In this document: piece after piece, positions 7,554-13,614 of the stretch | Numbering within the stretch: position 1 is the stretch's first letter | Layout of the letters: every line of letters starts with the position of its first letter | Assembly (NCBI GenBank): GCA_002784245.1 | Contig: PFKL01000059.1 | Location: 1 to 21,004 of the forward strand | From: Comamonadaceae bacterium CG_4_10_14_3_um_filter_60_75 | GTDB lineage: Bacteria; Pseudomonadota; Gammaproteobacteria; Burkholderiales; Burkholderiaceae_C | Direction of reading: 5' to 3' | DNA length: 21,004 nucleotides | Notes under the pieces: generated by a model | Seen by the model: only the letters and a program-made list of their open reading frames with translations | What the model was told of the DNA's origin: nothing | Database searches by the model: none | Program-made: the position numbers and the translations under genes

Positions 7554-8951
7554 TCAAAGAATCTTGGAAAACTTGGCGCGCGTGCGGTCAGTTTGCAGGT
7601 AGCGGTCAAAGACCATGGCCACGGCACGGACAAAGAACCAGCCTTTCTCGGTAACCTGGATACACGTGTCATCAAACTGCACCAGGCCTTGCTCAGCCTG
7701 CGCCAACATGGTTTCCAGTTCCTTGGCGAAGTAATCCTTGAACTTGATCAGGTAAGCATGTTCAATGGATTCAATATTGATCCGGCCCTGGCACATCAAG
7801 GCCATGATGACCGAGCGGCGCAACAGGTCGTCCTTGGTCAGACCCAAACCCTTAACGATCGGAAAATGGCCCTGATCCAAAAAGTCGTAATACTCTTCCA
7901 GAGTTTTTGCGTTCTGACTGTAGGTGGCGCCGACGCGGCCAATCGATGAAACGCCCAGTCCGACCATGTCGCAGTCGGGCTGCGTGCTGTAGCCTTGAAA
8001 ATTGCGATGCAAACGGCCCTGGCGCTTGGCCACAGCAAGGGAATCGTTGGGCAGGGCAAAGTGGTCCATGCCAATGTATACGTAGCCCGCCGCCATCAGC
8101 GCCGCCATGGAGCGCGACAACATGGTCACCTTGGACGCAGCGGTTGGAATCTCGGTTGACGAAATCCGGCGCTGCGGTTTGAAGCGCTCAGGCAGGTGTG
8201 CATAGGCGTACAGCGCGATGCGGTCGGGCTTGAGCGCGGAGATCTGGGCCATGGTACGGTCCACCGACTCGGGCGTCTGCTCTGGCAAGCCATAGATCAA
8301 ATCGACGTTGATCGACTCAAAGCCCCGGTCACGTGCGGCCTTGACAAGATCAAAAACCTGCTCAGCAGGCTGAATGCGGTGCACCGCTTTTTGCACCGCT
8401 GGCTCGAAGTCCTGAACACCGAAGCTCAACCGGTTGAACCCCATCGCAGCAAGCGCGTCCAGGCGACTGTTGTCAATCGTTCGAGGATCGATTTCAATGG
8501 AGTATTCACCGCCGGGCGCCAGATTGAAACTCTGACGCAACATCGCCATCACTTCGCGTAGTTCGTCATCGGTCAAAAAGGTGGGTGAACCACCGCCAAA
8601 GTGCAACTGCGACACCGCCTGGCCCAGCCCCATGTGCTTGGTATGCAACTCGATTTCCATGCCGAGGTACTTGATGTAAGCCGCTGCCCGGTCATGGTGC
8701 TTGGTAATGATTTTGTTGCAGGCGCAGTAGTAGCAAAGCTGCTCACAAAACGGAATGTGAATGTAGAGCGACAGCGGCATGGCGCGCGCGGCTGGCCCTG
8801 AGCGACGTTGCTCCAACGCCTGGATATAGTCTTGCTCGGTAAACGCCTCAACAAATCGGTCAGCGGTGGGATAGGAGGTGTAGCGCGGGCCAGAGACATC
8901 GTATTGGCGGATGAGGCTCTCGGAAATGAGCAAGGATGTGCTGTCAGTCAT
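7554..8951 (-). CDS. hemN: Oxygen-independent coproporphyrinogen III oxidase HemN
   Basis: HemN is a cytoplasmic radical-SAM enzyme that turns coproporphyrinogen III into protoporphyrinogen IX without oxygen, so haem can be made anaerobically. The 465-residue length is typical. The radical-SAM cluster motif is IPFCEQLCYYCAC, with Cys69, Cys73 and Cys76 plus Cys78, the CxxxCxxCxC form that separates true HemN from HemW. GGGSPTF at 119-125 is the SAM-binding motif, and DLIYGLPEQT follows later. An early RYTSYPTADRF block is the HemN substrate-side trip-wire region. The ATG at 8951 is preceded by AAAGGAA at good spacing; a further upstream TTG is less likely. It is divergent from fnr and shares a 142-base promoter region with a perfect FNR box 58 bases upstream. 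Confidence 0.97.
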   Translation of the reverse strand: MTDSTSLLISESLIRQYDVSGPRYTSYPTADRFVEAFTEQDYIQALEQRRSGPAARAMPLSLYIHIPFCEQLCYYCACNKIITKHHDRAAAYIKYLGMEIELHTKHMGLGQAVSQLHFGGGSPTFLTDDELREVMAMLRQSFNLAPGGEYSIEIDPRTIDNSRLDALAAMGFNRLSFGVQDFEPAVQKAVHRIQPAEQVFDLVKAARDRGFESINVDLIYGLPEQTPESVDRTMAQISALKPDRIALYAYAHLPERFKPQRRISSTEIPTAASKVTMLSRSMAALMAAGYVYIGMDHFALPNDSLAVAKRQGRLHRNFQGYSTQPDCDMVGLGVSSIGRVGATYSQNAKTLEEYYDFLDQGHFPIVKGLGLTKDDLLRRSVIMALMCQGRINIESIEHAYLIKFKDYFAKELETMLAQAEQGLVQFDDTCIQVTEKGWFFVRAVAMVFDRYLQTDRTRAKFSKIL

Positions 8952-8965
8952 AAAAATTCCTTTGA

Positions 8966-8979
8966 TATCTGGTGAATAT
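8966..8979 (-). promoter_or_regulatory. Predicted hemN -10 element and start site
   Basis: On the minus strand TATTCA (8978-8973) resembles a -10 hexamer (TATAAT). A transcription start near 8968-8966 would place the centre of the FNR box (9009.5) at about -41.5 to -43.5, the class II position for Fnr activation. Predicted only by spacing and motif. Confidence 0.45.
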
Positions 8980-9002
8980 GCCGTCTTCAAGAATCACTAA
9001 TC

Positions 9003-9016
9003 TTGATCTTGATCAA
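9003..9016. promoter_or_regulatory. FNR box, perfect consensus, between hemN and fnr
   Basis: TTGATCTTGATCAA matches the FNR/ANR consensus TTGAT-N4-ATCAA at all ten fixed positions. Its centre is 58 bases from the hemN start and 84 from the fnr start, so it can serve hemN as an activator site. The site is palindromic, so a role at fnr as well is possible. Confidence 0.85.
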
Positions 9017-9059
9017 TGAATTGAAAAAAAGCAGAATTCTTCAAATTTGTCGGTCGTAT

Positions 9060-9073
9060 TTGATCAGTGTCAA
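9060..9073. promoter_or_regulatory. Second FNR-like box, close to the fnr start
   Basis: TTGATCAGTGTCAA matches the FNR consensus at nine of ten fixed positions (GTCAA instead of ATCAA). It ends 20 bases before the fnr ATG, probably near or downstream of the fnr transcription start, a position that suits autorepression rather than activation. The half TGTCAAAA is repeated 10 bases on, at 9078-9085. Confidence 0.55.
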
Positions 9074-9093
9074 AAAATGTCAAAATCGGTCCC

Positions 9094-9804
9094 ATGAATC
9101 ACGATACATTCAAAATCGCTTGTGCAAACTGCAACATGCGCGAGCTGTGCATGCCCGTGGGCTTGTCACAAGAGGAGTTAAACCGGATTGACGAGATCAT
9201 CGGAGCGCGACGCAAAGTCAAACGCGGCGAAACGCTCTTCCACAATGGCGAAAAGTTTTCACACCTGTATGCCATTAGAACGGGTTTCTTTAAAACCTGC
9301 ATCACCTCAGAGGATGGCCGCGATCAGGTCACGGGTTTCCAGATGGCCGGTGAAATCATCGGCCTGGACGGCATCGTCAATGACAGCCACACCTGTGATG
9401 CCGTCGCCCTCGAAGACGCCGAAATCTGTGCGCTGCCGTTTGCCCAGATCGAGAGCCTCTCGCGTGAAGTCAATTCCTTGCAGCACCACGTGCACAAAAT
9501 CATGAGCCGTGAAATAGTGCGTGAGCATGGTGTGATGCTGTTGTTGGGAAGCATGCGAGCAGAAGAGCGTCTGGCCGCGTTTCTATTGAACCTGGCGCAA
9601 CGCCTGCACTCCCGGGGCTTCTCCCAGTCTGAATTGGTACTGCGCATGACACGTGAGGAAATCGGCAGCTACCTGGGCTTGAAATTGGAAACCATCAGCC
9701 GCACTTTTTCCCGATTTGTGGAAGACGGCATCGTCGAAGTTAAACAACGCCACGTCAGAATACTGAATACGCAAGCGCTGCAGGAAATCGTCAACCCCAA
9801 GTAA
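9094..9804 (+). CDS. fnr: Oxygen-sensing transcription regulator Fnr
   Basis: Fnr is a CRP-family regulator that binds an oxygen-labile [4Fe-4S] cluster, dimerises without oxygen and binds TTGAT-N4-ATCAA sites. The 236-residue protein has the N-terminal cysteine set CANCNMRELC (Cys10, Cys13, Cys19) and the fourth ligand in AEICALPF (Cys112). These align with E. coli Fnr Cys20, 23, 29 and 122. A cyclic-nucleotide-type barrel (about 20-140), a dimer helix, RAEERLAAFLLNL, and the DNA-binding helix EEIGSYLGLKLETISRTFSRF follow; ETISR is the FNR-type recognition helix (E--SR). The ATG at 9094 is used because it gives the family N-terminus; it has no clear ribosome site, and an in-frame GTG at 9067 would begin inside the second FNR box. 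Its stop is 5 bases from the convergent ccoH-like stop. Confidence 0.95.
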   Translation: MNHDTFKIACANCNMRELCMPVGLSQEELNRIDEIIGARRKVKRGETLFHNGEKFSHLYAIRTGFFKTCITSEDGRDQVTGFQMAGEIIGLDGIVNDSHTCDAVALEDAEICALPFAQIESLSREVNSLQHHVHKIMSREIVREHGVMLLLGSMRAEERLAAFLLNLAQRLHSRGFSQSELVLRMTREEIGSYLGLKLETISRTFSRFVEDGIVEVKQRHVRILNTQALQEIVNPK

Positions 9805-9809
9805 GCCGG

Positions 9810-10082
9810 TTACTTTCCGATTGGCACCTCGCCAGTAATCGCATGATTTCTGGCCTGCACGGCAGGAGCCAGTTCTGCCGGCATTGCCACCAGTCCTTTT
9901 TCTCGCGTCGCCTCAATAGTTTGCCGATAGATTTCATCGGTGATGATTTCATTTGGGCTTGATAGAGCCAAATAAAACGTCACAAACCCTGCAACAACAA
10001 CAATCGCAGGCCCGGCAATCACCAGCCAGACATGGCCAAACCGCCACCAACTTTGTCCGTCTTGAGTGCTGTTTTTATCCAT
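9810..10082 (-). CDS. ccoH: FixH/CcoH-like cbb3 oxidase assembly protein
   Basis: A 90-residue single-pass membrane protein: MDKNSTQDGQSWWRFGHVW, a hydrophobic segment (LVIAGPAIVVVAGFVTFYLAL, about residues 19-40), then a short periplasmic domain that ends AVQARNHAITGEVPIGK. The WW-(R/K)-GHVWLVIAGPA block is typical of the FixH family in betaproteobacteria. CcoH/FixH proteins join the cbb3 oxidase complex and help its assembly or stability. The ATG at 10082 follows GAGG (10094-10091) at 8 bases; a longer in-frame extension upstream lacks family likeness. It is on the same strand as ccoP, 131 bases downstream, but a strong terminator lies between, so its expression is unclear. The symbol is assigned by context and family style. 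Confidence 0.78.
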   Translation of the reverse strand: MDKNSTQDGQSWWRFGHVWLVIAGPAIVVVAGFVTFYLALSSPNEIITDEIYRQTIEATREKGLVAMPAELAPAVQARNHAITGEVPIGK

Positions 10083-10133
10083 TGAATACGCCTCAGAAAA
10101 ATGTGCCAGCGAAAAACACCGAAACATCGTTAT

Positions 10134-10164
10134 AAAAAAATTGGGTGACCTGGCGGCCACCCAA
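10134..10164 (-). terminator. Intrinsic terminator downstream of ccoP
   Basis: On the minus strand the sequence reads TTGGGTG, a 10-base loop, CACCCAA, then TTTTTTT. The stem is a perfect 7 base pairs (arms 10164-10158 and 10147-10141), followed directly by seven T. It starts 49 bases after the ccoP stop and ends about 50 bases before ccoH. Confidence 0.8.
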
Positions 10165-10213
10165 CACAACGGGGCTGTCACGGCTGGCGCGACACCCTGG
10201 CAAAGCTCTGACT

Positions 10214-11128
10214 TCAAGACTTGTTAGACAAGCTCCAGATGTACGCTGTCAAAACGTGAATCTGCGCGTCGGTCAGCTTGCCGCCGTTGGCAATCGACTG
10301 CGCAGGCATGACATTGACCTTGCCGTTGTTGACCATTTCAATAATGGCCTTTTCGCCAAACCCATGCAACCAAATGTTATCCGTCAGATTGGCAGAACCA
10401 ACAACTTCCATGCCTTTGCCTTCAGGTCCGTGACAAGCAGCGCAAACAGCAAACTTTTCTTTGCCCAGCGCGGCACGGGTGGAGTCGTGTGGACTACCCG
10501 ACAGGCTCAACACATATTGCGCCACATTCTTCACGTCATCAGCACTACCCACAGCTGCGGCCATCGGCGGCATGTTGCCGATCCGACCTCCCGTAAGGGT
10601 TTCTTTGATCTTTTCAGTTGTCCCGCCATGAAGCCAATCACCGTCGGTCAGATTGGGGAAACCCTTGTTACCGTGGGCGTCAGAAGCATGACACTGTGCA
10701 CAATTGTTGCTGTACAGGCGCTCACCAATGGCCATCGCTTGCGCATCCTTGGCGACGTCTTCCGGCTTCATGGATACAAATCGGGCATAGATTGGCGCCG
10801 TTTCCTGTTCGCCTTTGGCCACCTCAGCTGTATGCTGACCAGCCGAAGTCCAGCCAAACTTGCCAGGAAATGAACCCAAGCCTGGGTACAAAGCAAGGTA
10901 GATCAAGGAAAAGACGATCGTGATGACAAACAGGTACAACCACCAGCGCGGCAGAGGATTGTTCATCTCACGCAAATCGCCATCCCACACGTGGCCCGTC
11001 GTGTTATCGCTGGCAGTCGCTGCTTTCATTCTTCCGGTGACAACCAGCAGAATCAGGCAGGCAGCAATACCGACCAGAGAAATACCGGAGATGTAAATCT
11101 CCCAAAAGTTACTCGTGAAGTCGCTCAT
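10214..11128 (-). CDS. ccoP: cbb3 cytochrome c oxidase subunit III, CcoP (dihaem cytochrome c)
   Basis: CcoP takes electrons from soluble or membrane cytochromes c and passes them to CcoO. The 304-residue protein has two N-terminal membrane segments (about 11-31 and 63-82) with the family motif GHVWDGDLREMNNPLPRWW between them. Two c-haem sites follow, CAQCH at 143-147 and CAACH at 229-233. Likely axial methionines are Met186 (GNMPPM) and Met274 (VNVMPAQ). The N-terminal FWEIYISGISL and an extra conserved GLG motif after the second segment are also typical. It starts at ATG 11128 with an AGGA ribosome site, 24 bases after ccoQ, and is the last gene before the terminator. Confidence 0.97.
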   Translation of the reverse strand: MSDFTSNFWEIYISGISLVGIAACLILLVVTGRMKAATASDNTTGHVWDGDLREMNNPLPRWWLYLFVITIVFSLIYLALYPGLGSFPGKFGWTSAGQHTAEVAKGEQETAPIYARFVSMKPEDVAKDAQAMAIGERLYSNNCAQCHASDAHGNKGFPNLTDGDWLHGGTTEKIKETLTGGRIGNMPPMAAAVGSADDVKNVAQYVLSLSGSPHDSTRAALGKEKFAVCAACHGPEGKGMEVVGSANLTDNIWLHGFGEKAIIEMVNNGKVNVMPAQSIANGGKLTDAQIHVLTAYIWSLSNKS

Positions 11129-11152
11129 TTTTATTCCTATCGGGTGTGGGGT

Positions 11153-11296
11153 TCAATCCTGCTCAAACGGCAAGTGGGCTGCTTGTTCGAAATCGGAAGA
11201 ATTCTTGCGTGAGTAAGCCCACACAATGACTCCAACAAAACTGACAAAGCTGACCACTGTGAACAGTGAGCGAAGCATATTGACGTCGGTTTCCAT
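11153..11296 (-). CDS. ccoQ: cbb3 oxidase small subunit CcoQ
   Basis: A 47-residue single-pass membrane protein, METDVNMLRSLFTVVSFVSF then VGVIVWAYSRKNSSDFEQAA. The hydrophobic helix is about residues 8-27, followed by the WAYSRKN and DFEQAA...PF blocks usual for CcoQ/FixQ. CcoQ helps stabilise the CcoNO-CcoP complex. Start choice: ATG at 11296, 13 bases past the ccoO stop, with AGGAT upstream; an internal ATG at 11278 is the alternative. Order and size leave little doubt. Confidence 0.92.
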   Translation of the reverse strand: METDVNMLRSLFTVVSFVSFVGVIVWAYSRKNSSDFEQAAHLPFEQD

Positions 11297-11309
11297 GGCT
11301 GTATCCTGT

Positions 11310-11936
11310 TTACTTGGAGGTCGTCCCAAGAACCTGCAGGTATGCCACGAGGGCGTCCATTTCGGTCTTGCCGGCGAGTTCTTCGGGTGCCGCCGTGATT
11401 TCGGCATCTGTATAAGGCGCACCCAAAGTACGCAGCGTCTTCATGTGCGACGGAATCGAGGCGGCATCAACCGCAGCGGTCATGAGCCATGGATACGCCG
11501 GCATGATGGATTCGGGAACCAAGTCACGCGGGTTGTTCAGGTGGGTAATTTGCCACTGGTCACTGTACTTGCCGCCAACGCGGTGCAGATCCGGGCCAGT
11601 GCGCTTGCTACCCCATTGAAACGGGTGGTCATAGACAAATTCGTTGGCTTTTGAATAGGGACCATAACGCAGCGTCTCCGCGCGGAAAGGTCTGATCATC
11701 TGCGAATGACAGTTATAGCAGCCTTCACGTTGGTAAATATCGCGCCCAGCCAGCTGCAACGCCGTGTAGGGCTTCAGTCCCGGGGCAGGAATCGTTGTCG
11801 ATTTCTGGAAGAACAGGGGGACGATCTCCACCAAGCCACCAAACAACAGCACAATTAACATCAAGACAATCATCAACCCATTGTTGGACTCGATGGTTGA
11901 ATGCGAAAAGCCGCCGCTTTGATTGGAAGTTGACAT
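11310..11936 (-). CDS. ccoO: cbb3 cytochrome c oxidase subunit II, CcoO (monohaem cytochrome c)
   Basis: CcoO carries one covalent haem c and relays electrons from CcoP to CcoN. The 208-residue protein has one N-terminal membrane helix (about 21-42) with the motif GGLVEIVPLFF, then a haem site CYNCH at 73-77 within GRDIYQREGCYNCHSQMIRPF, a CcoO signature. ETLRYGPYSKANEFVYDHPFQWGSKRTGPDL continues as the conserved CcoO core in pieces, and SIMPAYPWL contains the likely axial Met. The ATG at 11936 is preceded by GAGG and lies 11 bases after the ccoN stop. Confidence 0.97.
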   Translation of the reverse strand: MSTSNQSGGFSHSTIESNNGLMIVLMLIVLLFGGLVEIVPLFFQKSTTIPAPGLKPYTALQLAGRDIYQREGCYNCHSQMIRPFRAETLRYGPYSKANEFVYDHPFQWGSKRTGPDLHRVGGKYSDQWQITHLNNPRDLVPESIMPAYPWLMTAAVDAASIPSHMKTLRTLGAPYTDAEITAAPEELAGKTEMDALVAYLQVLGTTSK

Positions 11937-11947
11937 TTTTTATTACC

Positions 11948-13390
11948 TCAAGCGTGTGCGACAACAGTCGGGATGGTGACGGTGACCGAGCGACCAGCAG
12001 TCGCTGTTTTTACTGTATTCCACAGCATGATGACCATGCCCGAGAGATACAGCAAACCACCCGCCAAGCGCAGCACGTAAAACGGATAGCTGGCCTTGAC
12101 AGACTCCACAAATGTGTAGGTCAGGGTGCCGTCTGCGTTGATTGAACGCCACATCAGGCCTTGCATCACACCAGCGATCCAGAGCGCAGCAATGTACAGA
12201 ACAATACCCACAGTGGCCATATAGAAGTGAACTTCAATTGCCTTGACACTGAACATCTGCTTTTGACCGAACAAACGCGGAATCAGGTAATACATGGAAC
12301 CCATCGTCACCAGACCCACCCACCCCAGGGCACCCGAGTGAACATGGCCCACGGTCCAGTCGGTGTAGTGCGACAACGCATTCACCGTCTTAATCGCCAT
12401 CATGGGGCCCTCAAAGGTCGACATACCGTAAAAAGAGAGCGACACAATCAAAAAGCGCAGGATCGGGTCGTCACGCAGCTTGTGCCACGCGCCCGACAAG
12501 GTCATGATGCCGTTGATCATGCCGCCCCAGCTTGGTGCCAGCAAAATCAGCGAGAACACCATGCCAAGCGACTGCGTCCAGTCAGGCAAGGCGGTGTAGT
12601 GCAGATGGTGCGGACCCGCCCACATGTAAGTAAAAATCAGCGCCCAGAAGTGGACGATCGAAAGACGGTAGGAGTACACCGGACGACCGGCTTGCTTCGG
12701 GATGAAGTAATACATCATGCCAAGGAAGCCCGCGGTCAGGAAGAAACCCACCGCGTTATGGCCGTACCACCACTGCACCATGGCGTCTTGGACACCAGCA
12801 TAAGCCGAATAGGATTTCATGCCACTCAGACTGACCGGCAAAGCCGCGCTATTGCCCAGATGCAGCAACGCCACTGCCATGATGAACGCGCCGAAGAACC
12901 AATTTGCCACATAAATGTGCTTGACCTTGCGTGTGCCAATGGTACCGAAGAAGTTGATTGCGTAAGCAACCCAGATGACGGTGATCAAAATATCAATGGG
13001 CCATTCCAATTCCGCATACTCTTTGGCCTGGGTAAAACCCAGCGGCAAAGAGACAGCAGCGGAGAGAATGACCAACTGCCAACCCCAGAAAGTCAACGAG
13101 GCCAATTTGTCGCTGAACAAACGAACCTGACATGTCCGCTGCACGACGTAGTAAGACGTCGCAAACAGCCCGCAACCACCAAACGCAAAAATCACCGCGT
13201 TGGTATGCAAAGGACGCAAGCGGCCAAAAGAAAGAAAGGAAATACCCATGTTGAGCTCTGGCCAAGCCAGTTGAGCGGCAATGATCACGCCAACGAGCAT
13301 GCCCACTACGCCCCACACCACGGTCATGATGGCAAACTGTCGAACGACTTTGTCGTTGTACGTTGTTGCCTGCGAATTAGGAAATGCCAT
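11948..13390 (-). CDS. ccoN: cbb3 cytochrome c oxidase catalytic subunit I, CcoN
   Basis: CcoN is the haem-copper subunit that reduces oxygen to water and pumps protons, with high oxygen affinity. The 480-residue protein has about 12 membrane helices. Candidate ligands, read from motifs, are His62 (RPLHTNAV, low-spin haem b), His211 (WWYGHNAVGF, CuB), His261 and His262 (AGPHHLHYTALPDW, CuB) and His349/His351 (TVGHVHSGALGW, haem b3 and b). Tyr255 in FTYMWAGPHH is the C-family tyrosine expected to be crosslinked. The ATG at 13390 follows AGAGG at good spacing; an in-frame GTG two codons upstream is less likely. ccoN opens the ccoNOQP unit, with an FNR-like box 58 bases upstream. Confidence 0.98.
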   Translation of the reverse strand: MAFPNSQATTYNDKVVRQFAIMTVVWGVVGMLVGVIIAAQLAWPELNMGISFLSFGRLRPLHTNAVIFAFGGCGLFATSYYVVQRTCQVRLFSDKLASLTFWGWQLVILSAAVSLPLGFTQAKEYAELEWPIDILITVIWVAYAINFFGTIGTRKVKHIYVANWFFGAFIMAVALLHLGNSAALPVSLSGMKSYSAYAGVQDAMVQWWYGHNAVGFFLTAGFLGMMYYFIPKQAGRPVYSYRLSIVHFWALIFTYMWAGPHHLHYTALPDWTQSLGMVFSLILLAPSWGGMINGIMTLSGAWHKLRDDPILRFLIVSLSFYGMSTFEGPMMAIKTVNALSHYTDWTVGHVHSGALGWVGLVTMGSMYYLIPRLFGQKQMFSVKAIEVHFYMATVGIVLYIAALWIAGVMQGLMWRSINADGTLTYTFVESVKASYPFYVLRLAGGLLYLSGMVIMLWNTVKTATAGRSVTVTIPTVVAHA

Positions 13391-13412
13391 GTTCACCTCT
13401 TTTCATAAAAAT

Positions 13413-13430
13413 CCGGCGAAGTTTCGTCGG
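13413..13430. promoter_or_regulatory. Imperfect palindrome in the ccoN promoter
   Basis: CCGGCGAAGTTTCGTCGG has two 8-base arms that match at seven positions around a 2-base centre. It lies between the FNR-like box (13448-13461) and the ccoN ribosome site, where the -10 region would be if Fnr acts at class II spacing. It could be an operator for another regulator or only a chance hairpin. Confidence 0.35.
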
Positions 13431-13447
13431 TCCAAATTGAAAATCGT

Positions 13448-13461
13448 TTGACATAAATCAA
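13448..13461. promoter_or_regulatory. FNR box upstream of ccoN
   Basis: TTGACATAAATCAA matches TTGAT-N4-ATCAA at nine of ten fixed positions. Its centre (13454.5) is about 64 bases from the ccoN ATG; class II spacing predicts a transcription start near 13413. A good -10 hexamer is not obvious there. It lies beyond the end of ccoS, so ccoNOQP can be induced separately from ccoIS. Confidence 0.7.
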
Positions 13462-13479
13462 ACTCAATTCAAAATCTTA

Positions 13480-13614
13480 TCAATCCTTAAGAATTCTTTC
13501 GCCTTCTTTTTCGACATCATCGAACTGACCACTGTGAATGGCCCACCACACCGCTCCGATGATAAAAAAAATCAAGCCAACAGAAAACGGCACCAGCAAA
13601 TAAAGTATGTCCAT
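13480..13614 (-). CDS. ccoS: cbb3 oxidase maturation protein CcoS
   Basis: A 44-residue single-pass membrane protein, MDILYLLVPFSVGLIFFIIG then AVWWAIHSGQFDDVEKEGER. The helix (about 3-24) followed by the motif AxxSGQFDDVEKxGxRIL is the CcoS signature. CcoS is needed for insertion of haem b and copper into CcoN in bacteria where it has been tested. Its start overlaps the ccoI stop by one base (TGATG), which implies translational coupling. It is too short to trust by length alone, but the motif is clear. Confidence 0.93.
   Translation of the reverse strand: MDILYLLVPFSVGLIFFIIGAVWWAIHSGQFDDVEKEGERILKD

Noticed and set aside
8291..8306. TTGATCGACTCAAA in hemN as a further FNR box
   Set aside because: The second half-site does not match ATCAA at the right spacing and it lies deep in the gene.
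12161..13408. Plus-strand reading frame of 415 codons opposite ccoN
   Set aside because: It is the antisense image of a highly conserved oxidase subunit; the His/Gln-rich translation has no membrane segments or motifs.
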